A DNA stretch of 45,782 nt from positions 1 through 45,782 of IMG/VR virus record IMGVR_UViG_3300017786_000018; one strand, given 5' to 3'. This stretch comes from a virus. Both the position numbers and the translations under genes were made by a program. Shown piece by piece: positions 6,523 to 20,500 of this stretch; position 1 is the first letter of the stretch; each line of letters opens with the position of its first letter. The notes below the pieces were generated by a model, which was not told the origin of the DNA, made no database searches, and saw only the letters and a list, made by a program, of their open reading frames with translations.

Positions 6523-8555
6523 TGCAACCAACCAATTTAACAGCATTAGATTTTGATGATATCAAATCATCAATCAAATCTTATTTAAGGACACGACCCG
6601 AATTTACGGATTATGACTTTAATGGATCAGCGCTGTCGTATTTAATTGACACCTTAGCGTATAATACATATTATTCTGCATTCAACGCTAATATGGCGAT
6701 GAATGAAGCATTTTTACCCTCAGCAACGGTTAGGGATAATGTTGTTAATATTGCGAAGTTATTAAATTACCTTCCTAGGTCAATTACTACGTCTAAAGCA
6801 TGTTTAGCGTTTGAATTGCAAACAGTACAGACAAATGGAGCATATCCATCTTCTGTAGTACTTAAAAAGGGCGCTGTATGTAGTGGTGGTGCTTATATTT
6901 GGAACGTTCTTGAAGATATAACTGTTAGTGTTAGTCCTACAACAGGAATTGCGATATTTGATGCCGTTACTGTTCGTGAGGGTGCTATTGTAACATTCTC
7001 ATATGTTGTTAACACCTTTGCATCTCAAATTTATAAGGTTCCTTCCGAAGATGCTGATATTGAAACTCTTTCTGTAAAAGTGAGACCTAATGAATCTACT
7101 ACAGAATTTGATCTTTACAATAGAGTCAGTACTATTACGACTTTAACTCCAACAACGCGAGCATATTTCCTCAATGAAGGTGAGGACATGCGTTATGAGA
7201 TTAAGTTTGGTGATGATAGTGTTGGACGTGCTCTGAAAGATGGTGAGGTAGTAGAATTAGAATATTTGGTTACTTCTGGCACTGCAGCAAATGAAGTGTC
7301 TAGATTTAACTTTATTGGTAGAATGGTTGATAGTAATGGCGTTTCATATCAAGCAGCTCAGATTGAGATTACGGTAAAGGAGAAATCTCAACAGGGTCAA
7401 CCTGCAGAAACCATAGAATCGATCAAATATAATGCTCCTAGATACTATTCCGCGCAATATAGAGCAGTCACAGCGCAAGATTACGCAATTATTACCAGAA
7501 ATCTATATTCTAACGCTAGTTCTGTTGTTGCATATGGTGGAGATGCGTTAAATCCTCCTATTTACGGAAAAGTCTATGTTGTCATCAAAACAAAGACGGG
7601 ATCTTTGCTAAATGACGCTACTAAGAAAGAAATTGCCTCAGATTTAAGAAAATATGCGATGGCATCTATCGATCCTGTGGTCATAGATCCTGATGATATG
7701 TACATTAATCTAAAACTGTTCGTTTCTTACGATACTGGTTGCGGATCTAACCCATCAGAAATTAAATCTGATATTAATCTTGCGGTTCAAGATTGGGGAA
7801 AACAGACAGCAATCAATAACTTTAACTCAACATTTAGAGCAACTGATTTTGAGAAAGCAGTAACACTTGCTAATAAATGCGTTAATGATGTTTCTCTTCA
7901 AACAACGATTCTAAAATATCTAAACCCAACTCCTAATCAAACTAATACTTACTGTATTTCTACTGGATCTGATTTATATAACAGTGCTCCTAGTCAGGAC
8001 GGCGGTGATGGAACTACTTGTAAGAAAGAACCAATTCTTCTTTCTGGAACTTTCAGAACTGCGGAAAGACCTGGTGTTGATCAACAATTTGAAGATGATG
8101 GTTTTGGTAATCTGAGATCCTTCTACAATACTGGTACTAGAAAGATCTATACAAACGATACTGCTGGTACAGTTAACTATGATACGGGTCAAGTCTGTTT
8201 TGGTCCTGTTAATGTAATTGGTTCGGGCACTAATGTCCCTCCCGATAGTGCTATTACAATCACCGATGTTTCTACTGGATTAGGTGGAGTTACGGATATA
8301 ACACAAATACCTACTGACATCCAAATCCCTGTTGTATTTGTTCCTGCAAACACTGCAACTATTCCTGGTTCTACTCCAGGAACGATCATTAATATTATTA
8401 CTCCAACAATTACAGTTGTGCCGATTGGAACAAGACCAGTTCCTACAATCCCTCTAAATAGTTTGACGCCAACGGAATTCAATCAAACCCCTACCACGAT
8501 TGATATTCCTGACATCGATACCAACGGAAATATCAGTAACACTAGTTGCTTCTAA
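6522..8555 (+). CDS. gp6: Baseplate wedge protein gp6 (Baseplate_J-like)
   Basis: A 677-residue protein matching cyanophage gp6, the clamp protein whose dimers form the inner baseplate ring with gp25 and gp7. The N-terminus DFDDIKSSIKSYLRTRPEFTDYDFNGSALSYLIDTLAYNTYY and the PSATVRDNVVNIAKLLNYLPRS stretch are characteristic. The central region, with FGDDSVGRALKDGEVVELEYLVTSGTAAN, is the Baseplate_J part. The last 130 residues after RKIYTNDTAG are a Thr/Pro/Ile-rich low-complexity tail (TPGTIINIITPTITVVP) that looks like a flexible extension. Start ATG overlaps the gp25 stop by one base. Confidence 0.92.
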   Translation: MQPTNLTALDFDDIKSSIKSYLRTRPEFTDYDFNGSALSYLIDTLAYNTYYSAFNANMAMNEAFLPSATVRDNVVNIAKLLNYLPRSITTSKACLAFELQTVQTNGAYPSSVVLKKGAVCSGGAYIWNVLEDITVSVSPTTGIAIFDAVTVREGAIVTFSYVVNTFASQIYKVPSEDADIETLSVKVRPNESTTEFDLYNRVSTITTLTPTTRAYFLNEGEDMRYEIKFGDDSVGRALKDGEVVELEYLVTSGTAANEVSRFNFIGRMVDSNGVSYQAAQIEITVKEKSQQGQPAETIESIKYNAPRYYSAQYRAVTAQDYAIITRNLYSNASSVVAYGGDALNPPIYGKVYVVIKTKTGSLLNDATKKEIASDLRKYAMASIDPVVIDPDDMYINLKLFVSYDTGCGSNPSEIKSDINLAVQDWGKQTAINNFNSTFRATDFEKAVTLANKCVNDVSLQTTILKYLNPTPNQTNTYCISTGSDLYNSAPSQDGGDGTTCKKEPILLSGTFRTAERPGVDQQFEDDGFGNLRSFYNTGTRKIYTNDTAGTVNYDTGQVCFGPVNVIGSGTNVPPDSAITITDVSTGLGGVTDITQIPTDIQIPVVFVPANTATIPGSTPGTIINIITPTITVVPIGTRPVPTIPLNSLTPTEFNQTPTTIDIPDIDTNGNISNTSCF

Positions 8556-8563
8556 ATTAAGAG

Positions 8564-11500
8564 ATGAATATTAATAAGGTTTCTCAGTCTATCGCCAGTC
8601 AGACTCCCGACTTTATCGGGTCTGAATATCCCCTGTTTAATAAATTCATAGAATATTATTACAGGTCCCAAGAAAAAACAGGTCTTGGTCAAAATATAGT
8701 CAATAACTTCCTACAATATCTGGATATTGACAAACTTGACATTGGTATCCTGGACGGTTCAACTAAAGTTGTAGAAGAGATTACAGCAACTAGTGACACC
8801 ATTGTTGTTGAGTCTGTTGATCAATTTTTAGACGCTAACGGTTCGATACTGATTGGCGACGAAGTAATTTACTACGAGAGTACGACTACTTCTCCAAACA
8901 TTGCTCTGACTCCTGGTATCTCTTATGAACAGGTAAAACTTAAGTGGACTCCTCTTGCTCAGATCATTGATTCTTTTGATGGCACTACTCGTTCCTTCCC
9001 TTTAACATCTCAGGCCAATCCCATTGGACCTCCTACTGCACAACACATTATTGTTAGTCTTTATGGTGATGTTTTAATCCCTAACACGGATTATACTATT
9101 AGTGGAACAAATATTGTCTTCACAAATCCACCTAGGAGTAGAATTGCATCTGATGACAATTCATCTACCTATATTACCTTCCTGAGTGGTTTTATTGAAA
9201 ATACTATCGTTGGTATCGATAATATTTCAAATTCGTTTGGTGAGGGTAAAACCGAATTTAAACTGACTAGAAATGGTGTAAAATATGAACCTATTGTTGA
9301 TGAATACCTAGTTGCTGTTTATGATAATGAACTCTTAGTTCCTAAGGTTGATTATTTTTTAGATGGTGATATTTTTATCTTTAATACTGCTCCTCTAAAC
9401 GGACGATTCTTATCTCTGTATTCTATTGAGGCACCTATCCCCTCATTCGGTAGTGGTGCAGTTGGTTATGCCCGTATCGACAATCTGGGTCAGTTAACTT
9501 CTATTTCGATCAATGAAAATGGAAGTGGTTATAGATTTCAGTATCCACCTAAAGTTAATATTAGTTCTGTCAAGTCTGGTGCTGGTGCAAATGCCACTGC
9601 ATTGGTAAATGGTATCAAATCTTCCACTTTACTGTCTGGCGGTAAAGGTTATAGCGATACTAACCCTCCAACCGTAGTTATTGAAAACCCTACTGTTGCT
9701 GGATCTAAACTTGCCGAACTGAAAGCTACTGTTACTGATGGTACTATCACTGCAGTTAATATTGTTGATTCTGGTAGTGGTTATACTTTTACTCCTAGAG
9801 TAACGTTTAGACAACCTGGTGGTGCTATTCTTGGCGCACCAACTATCAGTAGTGGTTCTATTTCAGGAACAGTCACCGTTATTGACGGTGGTCAAGGATA
9901 TACTACTGCACCTACAATTTACGTTGATGAACCTCTGGGTGATAATCCAATTAGAGCAAATATCCAGGCAGTTCTTACTAATGGTGTAATTACTGGCACT
10001 AATGTATTGAATGCTGGTCAAGGTTATACCTCTGTTCCTAGAGTTGCTGTTATTGATCCTACTGGTGCTCAAGTCCTCCAGACTCAAGTTGATGGTGATG
10101 GACGTGTTATCGGCATTGAAATTCTCAGTGGTGGCAATGGATTTGATGATGTCCCCTCTGTGTATATTGTTGATAATAGACCTAATGGTGGTATTGGAGC
10201 AACTGCAACAGCATCTATCTTTAATGGTAGAATTACCGATATCAATGTCACTAATTTTGGTAGTGGGTATAGTGCTGCAACACCTCCCTCAGTAGTCATT
10301 CAAGCACCACCTCAGGCAGAAGCATCTGTTGAGATTGGTTTGAATGAAATTACTGGATTCTCTATTAACAAGTCTGGTAAAGAATATTCTAAAGCACAGT
10401 TTATTGGTTGTGCCAGAGCAGCAAGTGGTGTCACTTCATATACTGAAAGTGGTAATGCTGTGTTCTCTAATGACACAATGGCAATGCCTGCTGCTGCATC
10501 TGCAAACGTAAAGTGTCTTGATGCTTTATTTGTCAAGAGACTTTTAGACAAATACACCGAACAATTCCTTCCTGATGTTCCTGAACTGGATTATAAGAAG
10601 ATTGACGTTCGTACTGCAATTAAATCAGTAAAAGATTTCTATTCTTCTAAGGGTACATCCTTTAGTGTTGCATATCTGTTCAAACTTCTCTACGGGGAAC
10701 AGATTAGCATCTCATATCCTAAGGACCAAATTATCAAGCCTTCTTCGGCAACTTGGTCTATTGATACGATTCTTCGTGCAACTTTAGTAAGTGGCGATCC
10801 TACAAATATTAAAGATGGTCTGCTGACTCAAGAAGCAGATATTGCAGATCCTAACATTAGAGCAGCAAGTGCTCTGGTTGAAAATTATATCTCTATTAAA
10901 ACTTCTGAAGTTGAGATCTTTGAACTTGTCTTATCTGAAGAGACCATTGTAGGTTCATTCACAGTTCCATATAAGACTAAGTTGGCAGAACCTCTTGGTA
11001 TAGAAGATAATGTCATTACAGTTGACTCTACGATCGGTTGGCCAGAAAGAAACGGTGAATTTGTCATTGGTTCTAGCGAAGTAGTACAATATAAGGAAAA
11101 ATCTCTTAACCAGTTTATCGAATGTACTCGCTCTGTTAACAATATTGTTGAAGATTGGGATTCTGCTACTCCTGTAGCATCTAATTTTACAGTATTCATT
11201 AATAGAGGAACGGCTCAGGAAGTAGTTCTGAATGTTGTTGGTATTGTTGATGCTCAGCAAACTACCCTTACTGATACTGGATCTTATTATCTTTCTGGTG
11301 ATAAACTTACTGTATCTAAACTTGGTGGTACATCTACCAAACCAGAACTCAGAACTTGGTTGTACAACGTTAAGAAACTGATTGAAGTCAGTTCTGTAAC
11401 TTTTGGTGGTATTAATAATCGGTTTGCAACAATTACCTGCTCTAATGCACATGGTCTTTTAGTTGGTGATCAGGTTACCGTTTATGGTGCAAACCCAATC

Positions 11501-14500
11501 ATTTACAACGGATCATTCTTCGTTACTTCTAGGGACAGTGAAACTATATTCCAGTATCAACTTCCTCAACCCGCTACTGTTATTCCTCAGGGCAATATCT
11601 TAGTATCAGTTGACTTGAACAAAGGTAAGTCTGATAATATTGCGGTTCTTAATTCTATTGGACCTTACACAACTAACGTACAAAACTCGTTCTTTAACGA
11701 CGACTCCGTTTATGTTGCATCTACTGGTATTCCCAACTATGCAATTGGTCCCTTCCCTGGATCTGCACTATTACCTGGTAACCAGCGTAAGTTAAACAGA
11801 TTCCCACTGAATCCTCTAACAATTTCTACCAAAAGTAGTATTTCTCCTGGACCTGTTGGTACATGGGTTAATGGCGTATCTATTTGGTCTTATAAGTCGG
11901 ATATTGCAAAAACCTTTGGTCCTGTAACATCTATTGGTATTACTGATGCAGGTTCTGACTATGACGCTGCGTCCCCTCCAACCATTACCATTTCTGGTGG
12001 TGGCGGTACTGGAGCAACTGCTAGTGTTGTAGTTGATGGGTCTATCACGTCGATCACAGTCGATGCATCTGGATCTAACTATACTTCATCCCCACTAGTC
12101 TCTATCGTCGGTGGAGGCGGTTCTGGTGCCGCTGCAACGGCAATTATCACTAAGGGTGTTGTTTCTAGAATTCTTATGAATTCTGGTGGTACAGGATATA
12201 CCTCACAACCATCAATCACTATTGTTGGTGGTGGTGGTACTGGAGCAACTGCGACAGCATCTGTTCGTGGTCCTATCAAATCTATTGGAGTTGATGAGGG
12301 TGGTGCATCTTATACCTCTCAACCCGATGTCTCTTTGAGTTCTGGTTCTGGTGCTGTTGCTCAAGCAATTGTTAGTAACGGAAGAATCATTTCTATTGCT
12401 ATCATCTCTGCAGGTAGTGGATATACTACTGCTCCTGAGGTCACTATTCAAGGTGATGGTTTTGGTGCTCTTGCGCGTGCAACCATTGATACTGATGGTG
12501 AAAATGCTGGTAGAGTAACTGCTATTGAAATCCTTAACAGAGGTATTAACTATGTTCAGGGTACAACTATTATTAACCTGACATCTGTCGGTAATAATGC
12601 AACCTTTAGTTCCAATGTATTCCAATGGACATACAACTTAGAACAAACTACTACATTTGATGCTGCAAAAGGTGCGGTCTTTGCTGGATTTAATAACCAG
12701 TATGGTGGTGAGTATGCACACCTTGCTAATCCTCAGAAACTAAGATATATCCTGGGTGATAACCTGTTTGTCAATACTAACGGCGAAACCCTTGAGCAAG
12801 AAGATCAGTTAACACACTCTCCTATTATTGGTTGGGCATTTGATGGTAATCCCATCTATGGTCCTTATGGATATACCGATCCTACGGATCAGGCATCAGC
12901 AATCAGCAGACTTGATACTTCATATCGTCTTAAGACAAATCTTGTTTATAATGAAACTACAAATCCATATCCTGTTAGAACTGCTGGTCCTCTCTTAACA
13001 GAAGAGACTGCAGGTAAGTTTATTGAAGACTATGAGTATGTCTTTGGTTTAGGTGATCTAGATCAATACAATGGTCGCTTCTGTAAGACCCCTAATTTCC
13101 CAGAAGGTGTATATTGCTATTTTGTTACTATTGACACTACCGAGAATGGTAATGCACTATTCCCTTATGTTACTGGTCCAGATTTCAACTCAGTTGTTGA
13201 TTCTTGGAATCTTAATAAGGATGCTGTACAACAGAATATTCCTACAGGTGTTGTCCGCTACAGAGATCCTTATGAGAACGTTGATATTGACGTTGAGAGG
13301 GCACCGAATGCCTCTACAAACGCTCTAACCACCGAGGGTGGTGAAATCCTACTCTTTGATATAGAAGACGAGAATAGAGACGGTATTATTGATGCTGCAG
13401 AAACTGCAGATCCTGATCAATTATTTGAAGAGTCTCCTTTACAACTCTTTGATTATTTCCCTTCAGTAAGATTCGATTCTAAAGTTGATATTGAAGTTGA
13501 AACGATTACTAAGTTTGAAGATGCAGCAGTAACAGGATTCACTGTTGAAAATCCTGGTAAGAGTTATCAAGTTAATGATATCTTAACCTTTGATAATAGT
13601 GGTACTGAGGGTATTGGCGTATCTGCTCGTGTTTCTAGGATTACTGGTGAGACTATCCAATCTTATGGATTTGAGACTGTAAATGATAAGAATTACGGTG
13701 TTGTTCAAACCACCGTCCCCCATAACATTACTGCAGGAGATACTGTTTTCGTTGATTATAGTCCTGTCATGGACAACACGAACAAGCAGTTTATTGTCCG
13801 TCAGTTAAAAGGTATTGAAGAACTTGTAATTGAGCAAAGTGGATCTGGATATGATGATCAGATTCCTCCTACAATTATTATTGATGGCGATGGCGAATCT
13901 GCATCATTAGAGGCAGTAGTTACAACTGTTGGATCTATTGACAATGTTAACATTATCAATTCTGGTTCTGGATATACTAAGAACCCTAGAGTTATTCTGA
14001 GTCATCCTCAAGTATTCAAGAAAGCGGATTATTACGTTTCTACTATTGCAAATCAAAATTATGTCAAAGTTAATGATGCAATCGTAAATGGTGATAAAGA
14101 ACTTTTTGTTTGTGGTAAAACCTTAGATAATAACAGTAACGAAGTAGCATTTATTGCTAAATTCTCTGCTCTTGGAGTAAAAGAGTGGGAGAACTCTTTA
14201 GAGAGTCAAACAGGTCAAACTTATACCGAATTCCTCAAATTAGACGTTAGTGGCAATAATATTTGGGTAGTTGGTGAAAACAAACCAAATGCAACCATTC
14301 TTGCTGCATATAACCCAGATATCATTCTTGCAAAATACACTCAGGCTGATGATGGTCTTAGTGCTACGTTGAATTTCCAAAAGGGTTATGCTGGTATCTC
14401 TGGTTCTACTCGTGCAGATAAAGTAACAGCAATTAAGAGATATTCTGATACTCGTTATATCATTGGTGGTTATACAAATACCAACTCAGCAAATCCATAT

Positions 14501-17500
14501 GATGCATTCATCGCATCTATTGATTCAACTGGTAATTTTGCTGCAAAGAGAAAAATTTCGACTTCTTCTAAGTCGGAAAAACTTCTTGATCTGATTGTTC
14601 TTGATGATGCAGTTTATTTCGTCTTAGAAACTGCTGATAGTGATAGTGCTACTGATATCAAACTATCTTTCGGTAAGGCACAGATCGGAACTAGTGCAAT
14701 TACGATTGATTGGATCAAGGAAATCAATAACTCCTTGTATTCCTTCCTGAATGTAAGTTTAGTCTCTGATGAATTTAATGAGTGTTATATTAATGCAACA
14801 CTAAGACTCAAGTCGGACAATACTACTAAAGATAGTTTCTGGGTTGGTAAATTTGATACCACTGGAGAGGTTCTTTGGAATTACAGATATGTTGCTCCTG
14901 CAGGTGAGTCTGTTGAAGTTGCACAGAAGGGTGTTATCGACATCTTTGGTGATTTGAACGTAGCATTCACTAGAACTAATAACACTACCTTATATAAAAC
15001 TGTAGATACTGTTAAAATTGGTTATGATGGTAAAATAAAGTCTCATACTAATAATGAATTCAATAAGAATAATATTGAAGGTATTTCAGTACATGCTTTA
15101 ACTGTTGATAACTCTGGTGATGTTTATGCCTTAGGTCAAACCTCTTGGAACAGAAATGAGTTCATCCTTGAGTTTACTTCAGGTGCAACTACCGATACTT
15201 GCGACCATTACACTCCAACATACACAGGAACTGCTGGTGCAATTCAATATCTTGCTAATGCAGCATATCTACCTGGATATCAAACTGCATCACCATCTTC
15301 TTGGGAAAATGCAAATATCACAATTCCTGCAGCACAGTTAGGAACTAAACTTAATGATGATTGGACCTGTGAATTCATGGTCTATAAGAATGGATCTGAA
15401 TATAACGACTTTAGTCAAACTCAGGTCACTTTGATGGCAATTGGTGATGCTACCGTCTCTACTGGTGGTCTGTGGTTGTATTATGATCTTTCTAGTGGCA
15501 AACTTGAATTAGTTGTTACTAACAACACCACTTCTATCAACTCTGCAGGTAGTGCATTACAATCTGTATCAACAACGATGTATGCAGATAATAACTGGCA
15601 GTTTGTTGGATTAACAAAAAGTGGCAATACCTTCACTGGTTATGTAAATGGTATTCAGGTATTCACTGGAACTATCGCAGACACTAGTCTCGGTAATAAG
15701 GATATGTTCTTTGGTAATATTCCTGGCAGAAACACTACATTGGGTGATTTCCGTTCTAATGAACAGTTCCAGGGATATTTCGATAATATTAGACTTAGAA
15801 ACAGATTAGTTACTCCTACAGTTCCTTCTGAGGTTTCTGCTCTACCTACTTCAGGTGGATATGGTCTTGCTTTCAGTTGGGTTGATACTGCTTGGTTCAC
15901 AACTAATATGAATCGTTATGATTACATCGATTATATTGGTTGGGCTCTTAAGACTGATAAGAACTCGGATTCTGCAAGAATTGGCGATCAGGGTGTTAAG
16001 ACTAATACTGGAGTTGGTTTTGCTAGAACTACAGTTACCCCAGTCACTGGATCCACTCTCACTGTAACTAATGTTGGACTTGCTCTGGGTGATGCTGGAT
16101 TGCAAACTCTAGATTTTGATGATGCAACTATCACTCTTGCTCAGGATACAGAAGCATTAACTTATGCTGTAGATGACTGGAGTTCTAGAACATCCACAGT
16201 ACCTTCACCTGGATCTCAAAAACTGAAAGTTACTGCGGTTGTCAGAAACAGATACTATATTAAGGTTACTAACACTGTCAAAATTGATAATGTTCAGGAA
16301 CTTACTATCAATCAACCGTTTGCTTTTACTGTTGGTTCAAAACTTCGTTTGAATAGTGATTCAGGATCCTTTATCAACAGTGGTTATATCTTAAGAATTG
16401 ACAGAACTAATAATAAAGTGTATGTTGCTGTTAATAATAATGCCTGGTCAGATGATCTGAACACTGGTAATCTGCTTACTGAACAGTTTGCAGAGCAAAG
16501 CACTTATGGTATTACTGGTCCTGTTCCTCAGGATGTGAATATTATTACTGATTATATCTTTGAGAAAATCGATAATACCACACCTGGTACGTTTGATATT
16601 GATCTAGACAAGTATAATTTAGATAATACCTATAACGCAGGCGGTGGTCAGAATCTGGACTCCTTTGCTAAGTTCAAACCTTTCAATACTGATTTTTACG
16701 GTGTTAAGATTGAAGAGGTTTCTGGATCATCAACCTTTATTGTTGGATCTGTTGTTAATATCTCAGCTTCTGATATATCATTCAATGCAGCATATACTAC
16801 TGCTCAGATTACAAATCTTACAGGTGTTCTAAAAATCACCCTAGTTGCTACTCTAGACAAGACTTTGCAATGCACTGCAGTTGCTAATACTGATGAAGTT
16901 TATGTAATTACTAACGATAAGCATTATCTGTCAGTTGGTGAGAACATTAGTGTAGATGGTAATCCATCTCAAGAATCAGGTGGTGTCACATATGACGAAT
17001 ATGACGGTTCATTCATTGTTGATAGTGTAGTAAGTTCTAAAGAGTTTACTTATAAACTATCTGCTGCAGCAATCACTGCACCTGCAGTATCAGCAGGTTC
17101 CGTTAGTGTATTTGGTAAGTCTCCCGTCTTGAAGATGTACTATGGTCACCAGTATCTGTTTGACCTCAGTCACTCTTCTATGGCTGGTGCTAACCTGTCG
17201 TTCTCCAAAGATAATCTGTTTAAACTGGAGTATTCTTTCAACTCTATCGAAAGAATTGGAACACCTGGTTTGACTGGAGAAGGACAACCTACTCCTACTG
17301 TAAAATTAAAAGTTGGAAGAGGTACGGTAACTAATATCTCTTACTACTTCGATCCTTCTAGAACTGGTAGTGAATCTCCTATTGCAGATGGTAGTTATCT
17401 TGATATTGTTGATTCCCCTTATTTGGGAACCTTTACTATCACAGATACTTCTGGTGGTACAATCACTACTGGCGATACCATTTATAAATTCTTACTTCCT

Positions 17501-20500
17501 GATGAACCTGAAGGTGTTGCAACAGTTTCTCAATCATCTTATAGCACCAGTTCGACAAAAGCAGTTGGACCTATTTCAGATATTAGAATCGTCAATGCTG
17601 GCGGTTTCTACTCCAGACTTCCTATTGTAACGGGCATTCAATCTTCTCGTAAAATTGAAAGAGTTGCTATCAACGAACCTGGTACTGAATACACTGTTGG
17701 TACTTACAATGCTGTTCCTATCGGTGGAGATGGTGAAGGTGGTTTAGTCTCTATTACTGTCGCAGATGGAACAGATGACGAGGGTGTTTCAATTCCTGGT
17801 CAGGTACAAGAAGTTGTCGTTACTTCTCCTGGTAAAGGATATACAACAGCAACAATTGATCTTGAAGCAATTGAGGGCATTCTTGGTGCTGGATTGACTG
17901 GATCTGGTGCTGAATTGGAAGTTGTTATTCCACCTTTCGGCGTAGGTGCTTCTATCTTCACCAAAGGCGATAAAGTTGGTAAGATTAAGAAACTTAAGAA
18001 CAACAACTTTGGTTATGATTATCCTCATGACTATACACTCCGTCCTGAGATCACATTCCCGATCAACGCACAATTAACATCTACTAGTATTCTTGACAGT
18101 ATTACTGTTACTAATCCTGGTTCTGGTTATTCACAAGCACCTGCTGTTGTTATCACAGGTGGTGGTGGTACTGGCGCTATTGCTGAAGCATCAATTAGAA
18201 ACGGTCGTATTGATCAGATCTTAGTGAAAGATCCTGGTGCAGGATATTCTTCTGAACCAACTGTTTCTTTGAAGTCTTCTTTCAACTATGTTGTTAACCT
18301 TGACTTGGGTCTTCTACAGTTTGCTTTCCCTCACGGAATTGTAAATGGATCGGAAGTTACTCTTAGTGTAACTGATACTGGAGATGGTGCTGATTTCCCT
18401 CTGGCAGCAGGTGCTTTGGGTAGATTGAATTCTACTACAACTTATTTTGCAATCACAGGTTCTGCAAACTCTCTAGAAGATGATCAGTTAAAACTTGCAA
18501 TTACTGCTGCTAACGCAGAACTTGGTGATTCAATCAGTTATGCTAACACTGGTGTTGGCAGACAATCATTACTAACCGAATCTTTTGGTGCTGCTGCATC
18601 TGCAAACGTTATCACTTCTACTTTCCTTGAAGGTGAGTTGGTTTATCAAGGTGATACACTTGAGACTGCAACTGCGACTGGTTATGTCTCTACTAACAGT
18701 GGTTGGCAGGTTGGTCCTAGAGTTCTTAAGATTGTTGATTACACTGGTGATTTCGCAAGCAATCAAAGAGTAACTGGTGTAATTTCTAAATCTTCTGGTA
18801 TCATCAGCGATCTTAAGATTGCAAAGGGTGTTCTAGAGATTGGTTCTATCACTAAGACCACAGGTCAGTTTATTGATGACGTTGGTAAGCCTTCGGAAAT
18901 CATTCAGAAGATCCAAGACTCTTACTATTATCAGGACTTCTCTTACGCTGTTAAGTCTTCTGTTTCTATCGATGACTGGAAGGACATCTTAATCAAGAAC
19001 GTTCATCCTGCTTCGTTCAAAGTATTTGGTGAGTTGAATCTGAATGAGTATGGTTCAATTCCCAACAAGATCACTGACTTCCAGTTAACTAAGTCTGTTG
19101 AACTTGCAAGAGAGTCCATTGTTCCTAACATTCAAAGTTTCTCTCTGGTTGAACCTGTATATTCTGAGTTTAACAATACTGAGGTTCTTTTCCGTCAGAA
19201 GAGACTAACTTCCTCTGAGAATATTTTGACCTCTGTTGTACAGCGTATTGATAATATCTCAAACTTGTTTGATGGCGAAAGAATTTCGTTCCCTCTGACG
19301 GTTTCTGGTAACAACGTTGTTGCTAACTCCAATCAGTTGATGATCGTCTTGAATGGTGTTGCTCAAACTCCTAACACATCATTTGAGGTTCAAGGTGATT
19401 CGATTGTATTCAGCGAACCCCCTTCACCTCCTGCAAGTGTCAAGTATGTCAATGTAACTATTGATCAAATTAATAATGTTAGTTTTGCATTCACTAATCA
19501 AAGTGGTATCTTCCCTTATGTGGGTGACACTCTGATTGGGGTATCTTCTACAGCAAGATTAACTGTAACTAAAGTCCTTGGTGATGTCATTCAAGGTTAT
19601 GTAACTGAAGGAACGTTTATTATTGGAGAACTTTGCACAGTTGGTGCAACTGGATTCTCTGCTAACTTGGCAACTAATACTGCAATCACTAACATTGGAT
19701 TGTTCGCTTTTGGTGAGACGGTTACTAATCTCCAAGGTGATACTGCTAAAGTTGAGCAAATCAACCTGCAAAGCGGTCAAGAAACACCTCTTGCTAAATT
19801 ACGTTATACCATTGGTGCAGCAACTGCTAGTGTCGAAGTTGTAGCAATTGCTGATGTAGATGCACCTGTCCCTGCAGGCACATTTACCCAAGGTCAAAAG
19901 TATCAGTTCGGATCTGAAATCTTTACTGTTAATACTATCACTGATGGATCAGATTCCACAACTCTGGGTCTGACTAGAGGCGAGGATGGTACTCAAGCAG
20001 TAGCACAACAGGAAGACATTCCTATCTACGGAACTCAAATTTCTGTCACTGATGCTCTTACTCTGAGTAAGACTGCTGGTACATACAAATCAACACCTGG
20101 TCTATACGATATCGAACTCAATGATGTCATTATTGGGGCATCTTCAGGTGTTGTTGCTCGAATTACCTCTACATCAGCATATCAAGATCCCGTAACTCAA
20201 GAGTTCATTGGACAGGTTAATATCTCTGAGGGTTCTTCCTTCTTCGGTCTTCTGTTCAACAGAATTACATCTCAGACTTATCCAAATATTGTCTTGGATG
20301 ATATTTCCAAATCAACTGTAAGTATTGTTGATTTCACTGATAATGCTACTGCATTCGATATTCGCTTCCCATCAAATGAACTGATTAACAACTTTGTCAT
20401 TCCTTATGACACTGCATCAGGTGCTTTACAGCAAGACGAATATATTCGCAACTACAAATTAGAGTATGGTAGTTCTAGTGCTGACTTCTTTGCAAATGAA

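Noticed and set aside
10955-11452. 165-codon minus-strand ORF
   Set aside because: It lies entirely inside the giant gene, whose plus-strand protein reads coherently with recognisable motifs throughout; the antisense product is low-complexity Asn/Arg/Ser text. Treated as a shadow.
9506-12570. CRISPR array or satellite DNA
   Set aside because: The repeats are in frame, diverged at codon third positions, of irregular length and without unique spacers; they are protein-level repeats.
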